From contig NZ_CANLYL010000006.1 of the NCBI RefSeq assembly GCF_947495275.1, positions 62,001-126,000 on the forward strand: 64,000 nt of DNA, given 5' to 3'. Shown here in pieces: positions 55,301 to 63,698 of the stretch; position 1 is the stretch's first letter; every line of letters begins with the position of its first letter. This DNA is from an uncultured Roseobacter sp. (GTDB taxonomy: Bacteria > Pseudomonadota > Alphaproteobacteria > Rhodobacterales > Rhodobacteraceae). The notes beneath the pieces were generated by a model that was not told where the DNA came from, searched no databases, and worked only from the letters and a program-made list of their open reading frames with translations. The position numbers and the translations under genes were made by a program.

Positions 55301-56884
55301 CGCCGCCCGGACGAACTGGTGTTCTCACGCAACAATTTGCCCATAGGCAGCAAGGCAGAACTTTACCTGCCGGATGTGGATATTGATGACGTGATCGCTT
55401 TGACGGCACGCAGACAGGGGCCAGCACAGCTGGAACGCGTTGATGATCACACAATCCGCTTTGAACTTGGTGAGGCCAGCTACGTCGCCTTACCCGGTGG
55501 GCGAGACCTGAACATTGCAGGTCTTTTAAGCGTGACGCTGCCCCTCGGGATCACTGACGGTGATCTCTATCGGCTGTCGGTAAAGCAGTATTCTGGCCGA
55601 ACACTGAGATGGGTTGGCGCTTTCGATCTGACCATCCCGGTGGGCAAAGGACCGGACTTGCTGGACGGAGAGGCCGAAAAACTGTCGGTCCTCAAATATG
55701 TCTTTGACGGGATGCCGGAAAAGGACCGCTGGTACCCGGTGTTCAAGCGCTATCTCTTCGAGATCGGGGAACGGGTCCGTGGCTTTGGGGGCGATCCAGA
55801 AAGCGTGCATCCATCTCCGCACGGCACCGGCGACCCCTATGACCCGGATGGTAACCCGCATGAAGATGATGACGAGAAAGGGATTGATATGGAGTGTGCC
55901 TGCGGAAAGATCTGTAAGGTCGAATACGATTGTTTTGGCGATTTCGAAGCTTTCGTCGTGATCGATTGCCAAGGCAAACACTGTCGTATCTGTGCGAAAA
56001 AGGATGCCGAAAACATGGTGCGGGAAGCCTGGCGGGACCGGACGACCGTTACCGCGCATTACAGGGTATCAAAAGACCACAAAGCCTGTGTAAATGAAAC
56101 CTGTCCCTGGTCGGGAAAACCCGTTTCCGACGCGGCTACCACAACGTTCGAAGGTCATAAGGTCGGGTTTTGCTCCACCCGGCATCGCGACAAGTTCACG
56201 AAGGCCGTTGCAGCGGCCCGGGATCGCGGATCATCTGCCCAAGTTCAACTTAACACCGAATGTCCGATTTCAGGCCAGCGCGTCCAGCGCGACGCTGTTG
56301 TGTCCCTGTCAAAGGGTTCGGTGGGGTTCTGTTCGCGTGCACATGCAGAAAAGATGCAGCGTGCTGTAGATTACTTCAAGGAGGTGGCCCGCTATCTCGG
56401 AACCGATACTGGGGAACGGCCGGTACAAAGCGGTGCAGGCCATGGACAACATGGCGAGACGGATGGAGACGGGCATGACCATGGTGCCGCGCCACACCGT
56501 CAGACGGCAAGCAAGCAAAAAGAACCACCGAGTATCAATCGTGCGGATCCATGGAGCGGCAAACCCGTCTCCATTGATGCGTTAACCCGCTTTGAAGGGC
56601 ATATTGTTGGATTTGAACGCGCCGAGGACCGTGATCTCTTTGATCGCGTAGTGACCCTTGCCGCGCGCAACGCCGAAGCGCGGCGCAACCCCAATGCCAA
56701 GTGTCCATGGTCGGACCACCCCGCCTCCACGGCGCACAGCGCGCAGCTGCAAAATGGCACCGTGGCCTTCTGCAGCGACGCCCACCGAGCCGAATTTCAA
56801 TCCGCCGTGGACAGTTTGCGACACGCTGGCAAGAACCAGTCCAAGGCTCACAAATACCTTGTCCGTTTAGCGCTGCACTGCTGA
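52352..56884 (+). CDS. Galactose/glyoxal-oxidase-type radical copper oxidase with YHS/TRASH-like repeats
   Basis: 1510 aa. Residues about 1-520 form a kelch propeller plus Ig-like (DUF1929-type) domain. The copper-radical residues of galactose oxidase all have counterparts: Cys71 (NLFCAGHAQL), Tyr142 (GGRWYPTLVT), Tyr388-His389 (RGYHSTALLQ) and His474 (FTHAFDGDQ). It would oxidise a primary alcohol or aldehyde with release of hydrogen peroxide. Residues about 520-1150 are additional beta domains of unknown family. A Cys cluster at 1182-1215 (MECACGKICKVEYDC) and four YHS-like units from about 1251, 1304, 1399 and 1451 (CPWSGKPVSDA, GFCSTRHRDKF) follow; the third has lost its cysteines. No signal peptide is seen. 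This domain order is not one I know. Confidence 0.82.
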   Translation: MSWDQVLESEIVAIHAALVPGRPEGEIIYFEGFFGNEAGRSYLYDCGNPGVTEQSFQSTDNLPVGDRNLFCAGHAQLHDGRVLVAGGWAVPTSDIVAEHDHNHGGTGIRDSFTYMPRAGEWRRAAFMHPQPGSDLRGGGRWYPTLVTLGNGEVLAVGGHPLAGPADLADNYPTPGDRRHSNNIPERYSPGGDNWTELLAERTAPDQVLDEYDRLHLAPTGHVFFSTLAKAHGDTRLFDPYSGEFASSGYGSHLDNAYDDANCSARTTSIILPILHGDANNFWIMVCGDVQPERLNLRASDGPEWLTAGARQAFNSDPTPPIREHLLGILLPTGQVFVSNGMRPDNTGVQSPEIYTPAIDWNTGQYTDGEGTWQTLNGNADQATVPRGYHSTALLQPDGSVWTAGSTHTGADLTDPDGATRETRIEVFRPSYGGNRPTIDAAPDTITYNEQFTIRMATGANMQRVVLMRCGSFTHAFDGDQRYLTLSFVQNGDTLTARAPSSSNLAPPGNYMLFVLRNGNTPCRQAQFIRLSHQEAYAVLQISTYSQLAVKALRPPYSDTDEAVFAEGIDFIYQGFLPHELNVPAEEPDVSWQFSGGGNVPGMRIELNRAEFEIDPLSNPDFAQRYRYVYDVIFDNENAYDTFGDDETRNVQVTARLNGRRIDVQLTLMKRANPFMKDGDPAWLSTDLRIHKARVGDVNGAGGPEAYVQGLLQAFEDSGQSDDTDNHPFDQLDPSQDANPVVMTVPQNEDGTYNFAIARVRFLSIPGEDADDVKVFFRLFNTVGTALEYNTSGTYRTLQGPAGRIPGLGKQGLPITSIPFFAAPRVTPGEEMSEQDDNAVNRQTLPGEGPNMVFRYYGCWLDVNTVNAHFPRYPKDDGPFDDFNIFDMVLEGGPARPMIQHIAGYHQCLVAEIQYGDDPIQPGQSPFTSDNLAQRNLATVPAANPGLDEITRTAQTSIDVKPSDVPTELALDPQPQVASSAYVRRRPDELVFSRNNLPIGSKAELYLPDVDIDDVIALTARRQGPAQLERVDDHTIRFELGEASYVALPGGRDLNIAGLLSVTLPLGITDGDLYRLSVKQYSGRTLRWVGAFDLTIPVGKGPDLLDGEAEKLSVLKYVFDGMPEKDRWYPVFKRYLFEIGERVRGFGGDPESVHPSPHGTGDPYDPDGNPHEDDDEKGIDMECACGKICKVEYDCFGDFEAFVVIDCQGKHCRICAKKDAENMVREAWRDRTTVTAHYRVSKDHKACVNETCPWSGKPVSDAATTTFEGHKVGFCSTRHRDKFTKAVAAARDRGSSAQVQLNTECPISGQRVQRDAVVSLSKGSVGFCSRAHAEKMQRAVDYFKEVARYLGTDTGERPVQSGAGHGQHGETDGDGHDHGAAPHRQTASKQKEPPSINRADPWSGKPVSIDALTRFEGHIVGFERAEDRDLFDRVVTLAARNAEARRNPNAKCPWSDHPASTAHSAQLQNGTVAFCSDAHRAEFQSAVDSLRHAGKNQSKAHKYLVRLALHC

Positions 56885-56905
56885 CCGCTGTCAGCGGGCA
56901 ACAAA

Positions 56906-56930
56906 GGGGCCGCCCCCAAGGAACGGCCCC
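56906..56930. terminator. Terminator between convergent genes
   Basis: GGGGCCG (56906-56912) and CGGCCCC (56924-56930) with an 11-nt loop, between the stop of the copper oxidase gene and the end of the opposing CTERM gene. Confidence 0.65.
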
Positions 56931-56949
56931 ATTCGCCCGTAAGATTTGC

Positions 56950-57855
56950 CTAGATCATCCGGCGACGTCGGCGCGCGAATGCAGCGCCACCAATCAGCGC
57001 AGACCCAAGCAGCAACACACTGGAAGGCACCGGCACAGGCGCGACGGTGGGCTCACCAAAGATGAAGTCATCCATGGCGACGACGTGAGCTCCTTTTGCG
57101 GCCTCGTCAAAGGGGATCAGACCTGCCTGAACCGTGGCGCCTGCGAGGATCGGATCATCAAAGAGCACCCCAAGAAAGGACAGTCCACCCGGGCCACTTG
57201 CCTCCGCATTCAGCGAAAACGCGGGGTGATCGGATGTAACATCTTGATCGTTAAGAAAGAAATCCACCTTTGCATTGGTGGTTTTCTTCTGCGTTTCGTA
57301 ATCCAAAATTTCGTTCACATTGGTGAAAACGATGCCCAACCCGCGGGTAGCACCCGGTGTGGTCTGATCCGCAGGATCAAAGAACAGAACGTCAAAAATG
57401 GTTCCGCCTGTGGGCGCAAACAGGCGTTCAGGGCTAAAGACACTCAGATCGTCCTCAAAGCCAAACCGAACCGGCTCGCCCGAGGCTTCGGTGCTGCTGA
57501 GTTGGAAACCCTTGGCAATTTGATCCGGCGATCCTGCTTTTGGGTTTTCACTGGGTCGGAACTCGATGCCACGGGCACGGGGCGCGGCGTTGAAGTTGAA
57601 AAAGTCACCCGGGAACGGGTTCGGATCTGAAACGGCATCAGGAGCCGCATCCCAATTGATCTGCCTCCGGCCGCCTTCAAAGTTGACGGGCTCATTCTGA
57701 TTGAGGCTTCCCAGGGCGTTGCGAAAGGCGTCTACTTCAGCCTGAATGCTGGCCTTATCGGGACCGGCAGCCGAAAAAACCACCGGAGCGGCGGTGGCGG
57801 TAAGGGGCGCTAAAATGAGCGCGCCCAGAAGGGCAGAAATGCGAATTGAAAACAT
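56950..57855 (-). CDS. Exported protein with CTERM-like sorting tail
   Basis: 301 aa. Signal peptide (SALLGALILAPLTATAAP) and a C-terminal tripartite tail: VPVPSS, a hydrophobic helix (VLLLGSALIGGAAFA) and RRRRRMI. This is the PEP-CTERM/VPLPA-CTERM layout used for exosortase-type sorting in alphaproteobacteria. The mature middle is low in cysteine and beta-rich, with no known domain (DDLSVFSPERLFAPTGGTIF; FDEAAKGAHVVAMDDFIFG). It is preceded by a long structured leader. Surface or matrix role inferred. Confidence 0.8.
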   Translation of the reverse strand: MFSIRISALLGALILAPLTATAAPVVFSAAGPDKASIQAEVDAFRNALGSLNQNEPVNFEGGRRQINWDAAPDAVSDPNPFPGDFFNFNAAPRARGIEFRPSENPKAGSPDQIAKGFQLSSTEASGEPVRFGFEDDLSVFSPERLFAPTGGTIFDVLFFDPADQTTPGATRGLGIVFTNVNEILDYETQKKTTNAKVDFFLNDQDVTSDHPAFSLNAEASGPGGLSFLGVLFDDPILAGATVQAGLIPFDEAAKGAHVVAMDDFIFGEPTVAPVPVPSSVLLLGSALIGGAAFARRRRRMI

Positions 57856-57941
57856 GATATCTCCTAAACATTAACCATTGCGTCAGTTGGGCTGCGCCAA
57901 GGCGCCCAGCGGGCGGGCAATGTCGAAAACAGGCAGAAGCA

Positions 57942-58043
57942 CTGGTCTCAATTTATCTGAAACAAACAATTAAACAGGTCTTGCGACCTACCCGTGTCCT
58001 AAAAAAACAATGGGGACATGCAGATAATCAATGTTGAGACCAG
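57942..58043 (-). ncRNA. Structured leader or small RNA upstream of the CTERM gene
   Basis: A nested set of complementary arms within about 100 nt: outer CTGGTCTCAA/TTGAGACCAG (57942-57951 with 58034-58043), inner TTATCTG/CAGATAA (57953-57959 with 58021-58027), then two hairpins, AGGTC/GACCT (57976-57980 with 57985-57989) and TGTCC/GGACA (57995-57999 with 58014-58018). Read on the minus strand the small hairpin has a GCAA (GNRA) tetraloop, which favours an RNA on that strand, ending 86 nt before the start of the CTERM gene. This resembles a riboswitch-like multi-branch fold. The rest of the 313-bp gap (57856-58168) holds no gene. No Rfam class is recognised. Confidence 0.5.
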
Positions 58044-58168
58044 GCTCCTACCAATTTTGAAAAGCAGACAGTTTTCCGCTCGCATAAGTGTTACGCGCGA
58101 GCGCTGCGGATTATTCTCGGTATCCGGGAAAAATTTTTGCAGTTATAAATTACAGGGCTCTTGAACCA

Positions 58169-58942
58169 TCAAACCTGAGAGGCCGCCGTGCGTGCGATAT
58201 CGACCAGATCACCTCGATCATCATCGCCGACAACCACAAAATTCGACGTTTCGCCACCCCAGGAAACCAGGTCAAAATCACCTATGGTCTGGTCGGCGAA
58301 ACCGTCACGTGGCGATGCCGATTGTATCTGGCAAAGGGCTATGACACGTTGATCCGCATCGAGGTACATCAATTGCGCGACAGGTTTTCCAGCGGCCACA
58401 AGCAGGCGGGCACCCTGAAATTCCAATCCATTCTCCGACAAGTCAGGCACACGCACGTCCGTTCCCAAGGTCGTCGACAGCCAAACCTGAATGTGGTCTC
58501 GCTCTGACGCAGCGACTTCAACCAAATGGCGTTTTTGGTCCGCGTAAACCTCATGGTAGTCAGCGATGTCCTGCAACCATCCGGGAGCCGCAACCTGTTG
58601 CTCAGTCTGAGAGCTTCCGGTCAGAAATCCGCCCACGCCGCCGATGGCAAGAGCGACCGAAGCCGCCATTGCCGTGAGCCAATTGGCGCGCCGGGTTGGC
58701 GCTGCCGGGCTGTTCGCCACCGGATTTTCGGGCGCGTTTTGAATGGATTTCACCAGATCACGCGGCAAAGGCTCATCAACAAGGGCCGCAAATTCCTCCT
58801 TTGCAAGTTGATCCGCCTCGATCAAAGAGGCCAACTCGGCTTGCAGCCGGGTGTCAGTTTCCAGTGCGCTTTCGATCTTTCGCGTATCAGTTTCCGACAG
58901 CTCTCCATCCAGAAAGGCGCTCAGATTTTCCTGGTACTGCAT
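58169..58942 (-). CDS. Anti-sigma factor (membrane-anchored)
   Basis: 257 aa. An N-terminal anti-sigma helical domain (YQENLSAFLDGELSETDTRK), one membrane helix (NWLTAMAASVALAIGGVGGF) and a periplasmic part of about 150 residues. The HxxxCxxC zinc motif of ZAS anti-sigmas is absent. It starts one nucleotide into the upstream ECF sigma gene's stop, so the pair is coupled. Presumably binds that sigma factor until a signal is sensed outside. Confidence 0.87.
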   Translation of the reverse strand: MQYQENLSAFLDGELSETDTRKIESALETDTRLQAELASLIEADQLAKEEFAALVDEPLPRDLVKSIQNAPENPVANSPAAPTRRANWLTAMAASVALAIGGVGGFLTGSSQTEQQVAAPGWLQDIADYHEVYADQKRHLVEVAASERDHIQVWLSTTLGTDVRVPDLSENGLEFQGARLLVAAGKPVAQLMYLDADQRVIALCQIQSASPRDGFADQTIGDFDLVSWGGETSNFVVVGDDDRGDLVDIARTAASQV

Positions 58943-59445
58943 TACAGGACACCTCCCTCTGGTTCGGCGATCTTCTGGGCAAGCGTTTTGCGCGCTCGGT
59001 GAATGCGGCTCATGACGGTGCCTATTGGAATATCCAAAAGTTCAGCGGCTTCTGCGTAGCTGTAACCTTCCACGGAAACGACCAACAAAACCGTTGTAAG
59101 TTCACTTGGCAATGTCGCGATACGGCCTTGAAGCTGCGAAAAGGCCACACGGGATTCACCCGTTTCCATGGTAACCAACTCCGCGCTTTCCTCTGCCGGA
59201 ATATGGCCTTCCCCAAGCCTAACCTTATTTTTACGAAGCTCGCTGATCCACAGGTTTCGGGTGATCCGGAACAACCAGCGATCAAAAGGTTGGCCCTGAT
59301 CCCAAAGATGCGCCCGGCTCAGCGCCCGCAAACAGGCTTCCTGCACCAGATCGTCGGCTTCGGGAACGGACCGCGTCAATGTCTGCGCAAAACGTCGCAG
59401 ACGCGGCAGGACGGCAATCATATCGCTCTTGAAGTCAGTCAACAT
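58942..59445 (-). CDS. ECF-family RNA polymerase sigma factor
   Basis: 167 aa from ATG 59445 (GGGGAG upstream); a longer frame to 59592 has no such site. Region 2 (DDLVQEACLRALSRAHLWDQ, FDRWLFRITRNLWISELRK) and region 4 (LPSELTTVLLVVSVEGYSYA, EAAELLDIPIGTVMSRIHRA) are complete. It directs RNA polymerase to a stress or envelope regulon. Paired with the anti-sigma gene downstream. Its target promoters are unknown. Confidence 0.92.
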   Translation of the reverse strand: MLTDFKSDMIAVLPRLRRFAQTLTRSVPEADDLVQEACLRALSRAHLWDQGQPFDRWLFRITRNLWISELRKNKVRLGEGHIPAEESAELVTMETGESRVAFSQLQGRIATLPSELTTVLLVVSVEGYSYAEAAELLDIPIGTVMSRIHRARKTLAQKIAEPEGGVL

Positions 59446-59618
59446 GCACTCCCCGCATGTAACATCGTTGATGGTCAGGGCACCCAAGTGGATTATTGGC
59501 GTGATCTTCAGCAATGCGCAACGTAGTTTCGGATTTATCTCGTCCTTCAGATTTCGAGGACGAAAAACCTGACCATTGGGAGCCCATGCCAAGGCCCTGA
59601 ACGCATGAAGAGCTTTGT

Positions 59619-60215
59619 CTAGTCAGATTGCGTTTGTTCCTTACCAAAACCCGCATCATCCAATTGCTCTTTGTCTGGCAGATCTCGCAGGCTTTCCAAT
59701 CCAAAAGCAGCGAGGAACTGATCCGTGGTTACGAAGGTATAGGGCGCCCCTCTGCGGGGGCTACGCGGACCTGTGGTTATCAGATTGCGCGCGTGTAGCC
59801 GCCCGATCAAGTCCCGGCTGATTTCTTTGCCGAATATGTTTTTAAGCCCTTCTCGCGTGATCGGCTGCTGGTAGGCGATGGCGGCTAGCACGGCTACGTC
59901 AAACTCTCGCAGATCGAGGATCTGATCCGCGACATCCGCCGCTGCCCGGATCACCGCCGAATAGGCAGAGCGCGTGCGTAGCATCCACCCACCTGCCACT
60001 TGAGCGATCTCAAACGGATGGTCGGACAATTCAACGGCAAGGTCAGCGATCAGCAAGTCCACCGACGCAGACGGTCCTATTACCCGGGTCAAGGCCTCCG
60101 ACGAAACCGGAGAGGCGGAGGCAAACAACACCGCTTCGATCCGGCGCATCCATTCGCGCCAACGCAATTCCGGTGGAAGATCTTCCAGAGCGCGGTCAAG
60201 TTCCTGCTCGGCCAT
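59619..60215 (-). CDS. SMC-Scp complex subunit ScpB-like protein
   Basis: 198 aa from ATG 60215 (ATG 60227 also possible). Winged-helix pair typical of ScpB: WREWMRRIEAVLFASASPVS, FEIAQVAGGWMLRTRSAYSA, FDVAVLAAIAYQQPITREGL and HARNLITTGPRSPRRGAPYT. In cells ScpB works with ScpA and SMC in chromosome condensation. No scpA is adjacent; instead a DUF1403 gene precedes it by one nucleotide. The tail after residue 175 is acidic and variable. Confidence 0.88.
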   Translation of the reverse strand: MAEQELDRALEDLPPELRWREWMRRIEAVLFASASPVSSEALTRVIGPSASVDLLIADLAVELSDHPFEIAQVAGGWMLRTRSAYSAVIRAAADVADQILDLREFDVAVLAAIAYQQPITREGLKNIFGKEISRDLIGRLHARNLITTGPRSPRRGAPYTFVTTDQFLAAFGLESLRDLPDKEQLDDAGFGKEQTQSD

Positions 60216-60216
60216 G

Positions 60217-61107
60217 TCAGACCCCATAGATTCTGAAAGTGTCGCGTCCGGTCAGTTCTCGCACAACGCCCAGATCAACAAGCCGTTGACAAAAGCGCCG
60301 CGCGGCTCGGCCAGACATCGCATCATTGAGCGCCATCGGGGCGAGAGCGTCGCGACTGAGAAACAAGGCCACCGCTTTTTCTGCTCCCTTCGCGCGCAGC
60401 TTCGCGCGGGCGGCCTCAAGTCGTGCGGACCGCTGAGCAAGATCACGCGCCATGGTCACCGCTTCAGTCGCGGCCTCGATTGTTGCTTTGCCAATGGCGG
60501 TATGCAGATCACTTCCCGTGCACCGCAGATCGCGGGACCGCAGGCCAAGTGCCAGCAAAGGGACCAGATGTTTCCATCCGCAAGCGCGCGAAAGCGCTGC
60601 GTCAGCAAGTATCAACGCAACCGTTTCGTCAGATTTGTTCTCCGCCAAAACCGTCGCAAAAACTGCTGTTGCCTGTCTGATGGGTGATCCTCGCGCCATA
60701 TCGAGCCAAGTCGCCATATCCTGCGCGGGCAGGTCCGGCAGCGCCTTCGATAGCGCGCCCAAGGAGATCTGCCGCGAGATGACCCTGCGCCATTGCATGT
60801 AAATCGCGCCGGCAGGTCCGGGCGTATCCCCCGGCCGCAATAGATGCACTTCATCCCGCAGTTCGCCGATCCTCTCAAAACGCCCTGACATCCGCACGTT
60901 GGCCTCAGCCGCGCGCAAGGCGAGGCGTTCGCGCAACAAAGCCTGCGGAACCTCTGCGCAGGCAAGAACGGTGTGGAGCAAAGCCAGCGCAGCCCCAGAC
61001 TGGAAGGCAATCTCGTCCTCTGATTTGGCACGGGTGCTGGTTGCCCATGATGGGATCCGGGGCAAGGCACCCAACGTATCAGACGGGCTTATGTTGACTT
61101 GGCTCAT
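60217..61107 (-). CDS. DUF1403 family protein
   Basis: 296 aa, Ala/Leu/Arg-rich and helical, with segments characteristic of DUF1403 (FQSGAALALLHTVLACAEVP, QALLRERLALRAAEANVRMS, GRFERIGELRDEVHLLRPGD). The C-terminal part resembles a winged helix (LSRDALAPMALNDAMSGRAA, RRFCQRLVDLGVVRELTGRD). Function unknown. The pairing with a scpB-like gene recurs in alphaproteobacteria as far as I know, and may concern plasmid or chromosome maintenance. Confidence 0.8.
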   Translation of the reverse strand: MSQVNISPSDTLGALPRIPSWATSTRAKSEDEIAFQSGAALALLHTVLACAEVPQALLRERLALRAAEANVRMSGRFERIGELRDEVHLLRPGDTPGPAGAIYMQWRRVISRQISLGALSKALPDLPAQDMATWLDMARGSPIRQATAVFATVLAENKSDETVALILADAALSRACGWKHLVPLLALGLRSRDLRCTGSDLHTAIGKATIEAATEAVTMARDLAQRSARLEAARAKLRAKGAEKAVALFLSRDALAPMALNDAMSGRAARRFCQRLVDLGVVRELTGRDTFRIYGV

Positions 61108-61384
61108 GTCGGGACGCTAGTCGATTGCGGCGCTTTTGACCATGATATATCGTGCAAACCGCCGCATCTGGTAAGACACTGATTTAGCTCTTGAATAGCC
61201 CAAGTCGCTGCCTTGCCAGACGGGCCAGTGCCGGCCATCAAATTCAAACCATACCTGACCAAAACCGGACTGGGGTGACGCATTTATCATACGCCCGATA
61301 CCAAATGTGCGCATTACGTGTGTTGCGCGTTTTCGAAAAGCCAAATTGATGTTAGGTCAGGGATTAGCAAATCAGGAATTAGCC

Positions 61385-63670
61385 ATGCAAATTCGGTTCT
61401 TACCCGCATTTTTCGCGTTTTTGATCACCCTTACTCTTCCGGTAATTTTGACCGCACAGGTATCGGGTGTGTCGAACCCCTCCGAGACGACGCAAATTGC
61501 AGCGCCGGAGCTTCCTGATCCGATATCACCCGAAGCCGTCCGCGAAATGGTCGCTCGCATGTCCGACGATCAGGTGCGCGCCATGCTGCTGGACAGGTTG
61601 GACGCGGTTGCGCAGGCAGAGGCCAGCGTCACTCAATCGTCGGCATCCTTGACGGATGTGATCACTCAGACCTGGACGGCATTCTACACGCCCATCGTCG
61701 AAGCATTTCTCCGGCTGCCAATCCTTTTTTCAAAACAGATTGAAGCCTTCTCCATTTTCGGCGCAACCTTCGGAGCCAGCGGTCTTCTTGTTTTGTCCGG
61801 ATTGCTGATTGTCGTGCTTGGGATCGGTTACGCCGCAGAGGTGCTCGTTACCAAAACTCTCGAACGCCGCAGCAAATCTGCACCTAACGCGGAAGGGAGT
61901 AATCTGGCCGAAACCTTAGGGTTTCTCGCACGTCGATTGGGTCGTGAACTTCTTGGACTTGTTGTATTTTATGTGGTTATACGGATCGTTGGCGCGTCGT
62001 TTCTTGATGCCGAACAAGTTGCTGTCCTCGCCCCCGCGGTCCGGTTGCTGATCCTGATCCCGCGGCTGATCGCGGCCTTGTCACGCTTTGCGCTTGCGCC
62101 GCACCGGCCCGAGCTGCGACTGCTCAGCGTAAGTGATCACTGGGCAAATTACCTTCACCGCAACATGATCGGCCTGGGCCTGTTGGGTGGTTTCACCCTC
62201 TTTATCGTGGAGTTCAATGCGCGCTTCGGCGTGCCGGTCGGGGAAACAAGATTGGGCTTCTGGCTCAATCTCGCGCTTCACGCCTACATCGTCATCATTG
62301 CATGGACAGCCCGCGAAGGCTTGACCGATATGATGCGTGGCAAGGATCCGGATCGCACCCGTTACGACGAGCAAGTGGCGCGTTTCTATCCCTACTTCGG
62401 AATGATGGTTTCCGTGCTGACCTGGGCATTGGTGACCATCGTATCCGGTTACGGGAATTTTGCCCTGCTTTTCAAAGCCCCCCACTATACCACCATGTTC
62501 TGGTTGCTGATGGCCCCGCTCATTGACACCGCAATCCGCGGTCTTGTCAGGCATCTTCAACCACCAATGATCGGCGAAGGACCTGTTGCCGAGCAGGCCT
62601 ACAGATCGAACAAGCGCAGCCTCATTCGCATTGGCCGGGTTCTGGCTTTCGGACTGATCGTATTGATCATCGCCGGTGCCTGGGACATTGATCTCGCCAA
62701 CGTCGCTTCGGCGGGTGCGGGAGAACAATTTGCCGGTAACCTGATCGAATTCCTGGTGATCTGTGCAATCGGATACATCGTTTACGAGCTGGTATCGCTC
62801 TGGATCAACCGACGGCTTGCGCAGGAACGCTCGGCCAGCATGACAACCGATCAGGAAGCAGGCGAAGGCGGCGGGGCCGGAGGATCGCGACTTGCGACGG
62901 TGTTACCTCTTGTCCTGATGACCGCCCAGATCACCATCGGCACGATCTTTGGCTTGCTGGCCATCGGGTCGCTCGGCGTCGATATCACGCCGCTATTGGC
63001 AGGCGCTGGTATACTTGGTCTGGCCATCGGGTTCGGGGCCCAGAAACTTGTCACAGACATCGTGTCGGGCGTGTTCTTCCTGATCGATGATGCATTTCGC
63101 GTCGGTGAATATGTGGACGTCGGGGGCACCATGGGGACCGTTGAAAAAATCTCGATCCGGTCCATGCAGCTGCGTCATCATCGCGGCAATGTGCACACCA
63201 TTCCCTACGGGGGTGTCGAAAAGGTCACCAACTTCAGCCGTGATTGGGTGATCATGAAGCTGATGTTCACGGTGCCCTTCGACACAGATCCCAACAAGGT
63301 GAAGAAGATATTCAAGAAGATCGGCGCGGAAATGTTGGAGGATCCTCTTTTCAAGGACGATTTCCTTGAACCCTTCAAAAGCCAAGGCGTGTTCCAGTTT
63401 GACGATGTGGGCATTGTCATGCGCGGCAAATTCATGGCCAAGCCAGGCACGCAATTCACCATTCGCAAGGAAATCTACAATCGTGTGCGCAATGCATTCA
63501 AGGAAAACGACATTGAGTTCGCCCGGCGCGAGGTCCGTGTTGCCATACCTGGTATGGAAGATCACGACGACCTGAATGTCGAGCAGCAAACCGCCATAGG
63601 CGCGGCTGCAGGTGGTGCCGTCCAGGCGCAGGTCGAACAGGAAGCCGCTGCCGACGCGAAGAAGAAGTAA
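61385..63670 (+). CDS. Large MscS-family mechanosensitive channel
   Basis: 761 aa from ATG 61385 (AGGAA upstream); a signal peptide is likely (FLPAFFAFLITLTLPVILTA). A periplasmic N-terminal part is followed by about eight membrane segments. The pore helix and MscS core lie near residues 535-600: LLAGAGILGLAIGFGAQKLV, SGVFFLIDDAFRVGEYVDVG, VHTIPYGGVEKVTNFSRDW. The C-terminus is charged and Ala/Lys-rich. It opens on membrane tension, protecting against osmotic downshock. Upstream region 61108-61384 has no other gene. Confidence 0.92.
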   Translation: MQIRFLPAFFAFLITLTLPVILTAQVSGVSNPSETTQIAAPELPDPISPEAVREMVARMSDDQVRAMLLDRLDAVAQAEASVTQSSASLTDVITQTWTAFYTPIVEAFLRLPILFSKQIEAFSIFGATFGASGLLVLSGLLIVVLGIGYAAEVLVTKTLERRSKSAPNAEGSNLAETLGFLARRLGRELLGLVVFYVVIRIVGASFLDAEQVAVLAPAVRLLILIPRLIAALSRFALAPHRPELRLLSVSDHWANYLHRNMIGLGLLGGFTLFIVEFNARFGVPVGETRLGFWLNLALHAYIVIIAWTAREGLTDMMRGKDPDRTRYDEQVARFYPYFGMMVSVLTWALVTIVSGYGNFALLFKAPHYTTMFWLLMAPLIDTAIRGLVRHLQPPMIGEGPVAEQAYRSNKRSLIRIGRVLAFGLIVLIIAGAWDIDLANVASAGAGEQFAGNLIEFLVICAIGYIVYELVSLWINRRLAQERSASMTTDQEAGEGGGAGGSRLATVLPLVLMTAQITIGTIFGLLAIGSLGVDITPLLAGAGILGLAIGFGAQKLVTDIVSGVFFLIDDAFRVGEYVDVGGTMGTVEKISIRSMQLRHHRGNVHTIPYGGVEKVTNFSRDWVIMKLMFTVPFDTDPNKVKKIFKKIGAEMLEDPLFKDDFLEPFKSQGVFQFDDVGIVMRGKFMAKPGTQFTIRKEIYNRVRNAFKENDIEFARREVRVAIPGMEDHDDLNVEQQTAIGAAAGGAVQAQVEQEAAADAKKK

Positions 63671-63698
63671 GGCCTATGACCCAATAGCGCGGGTTGGG

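Noticed and set aside
56701-57630. Plus-strand frame of 309 codons opposite the CTERM gene
   Set aside because: Starts inside the copper oxidase gene in another frame and is antisense to a gene with a clear signal peptide and sorting tail.
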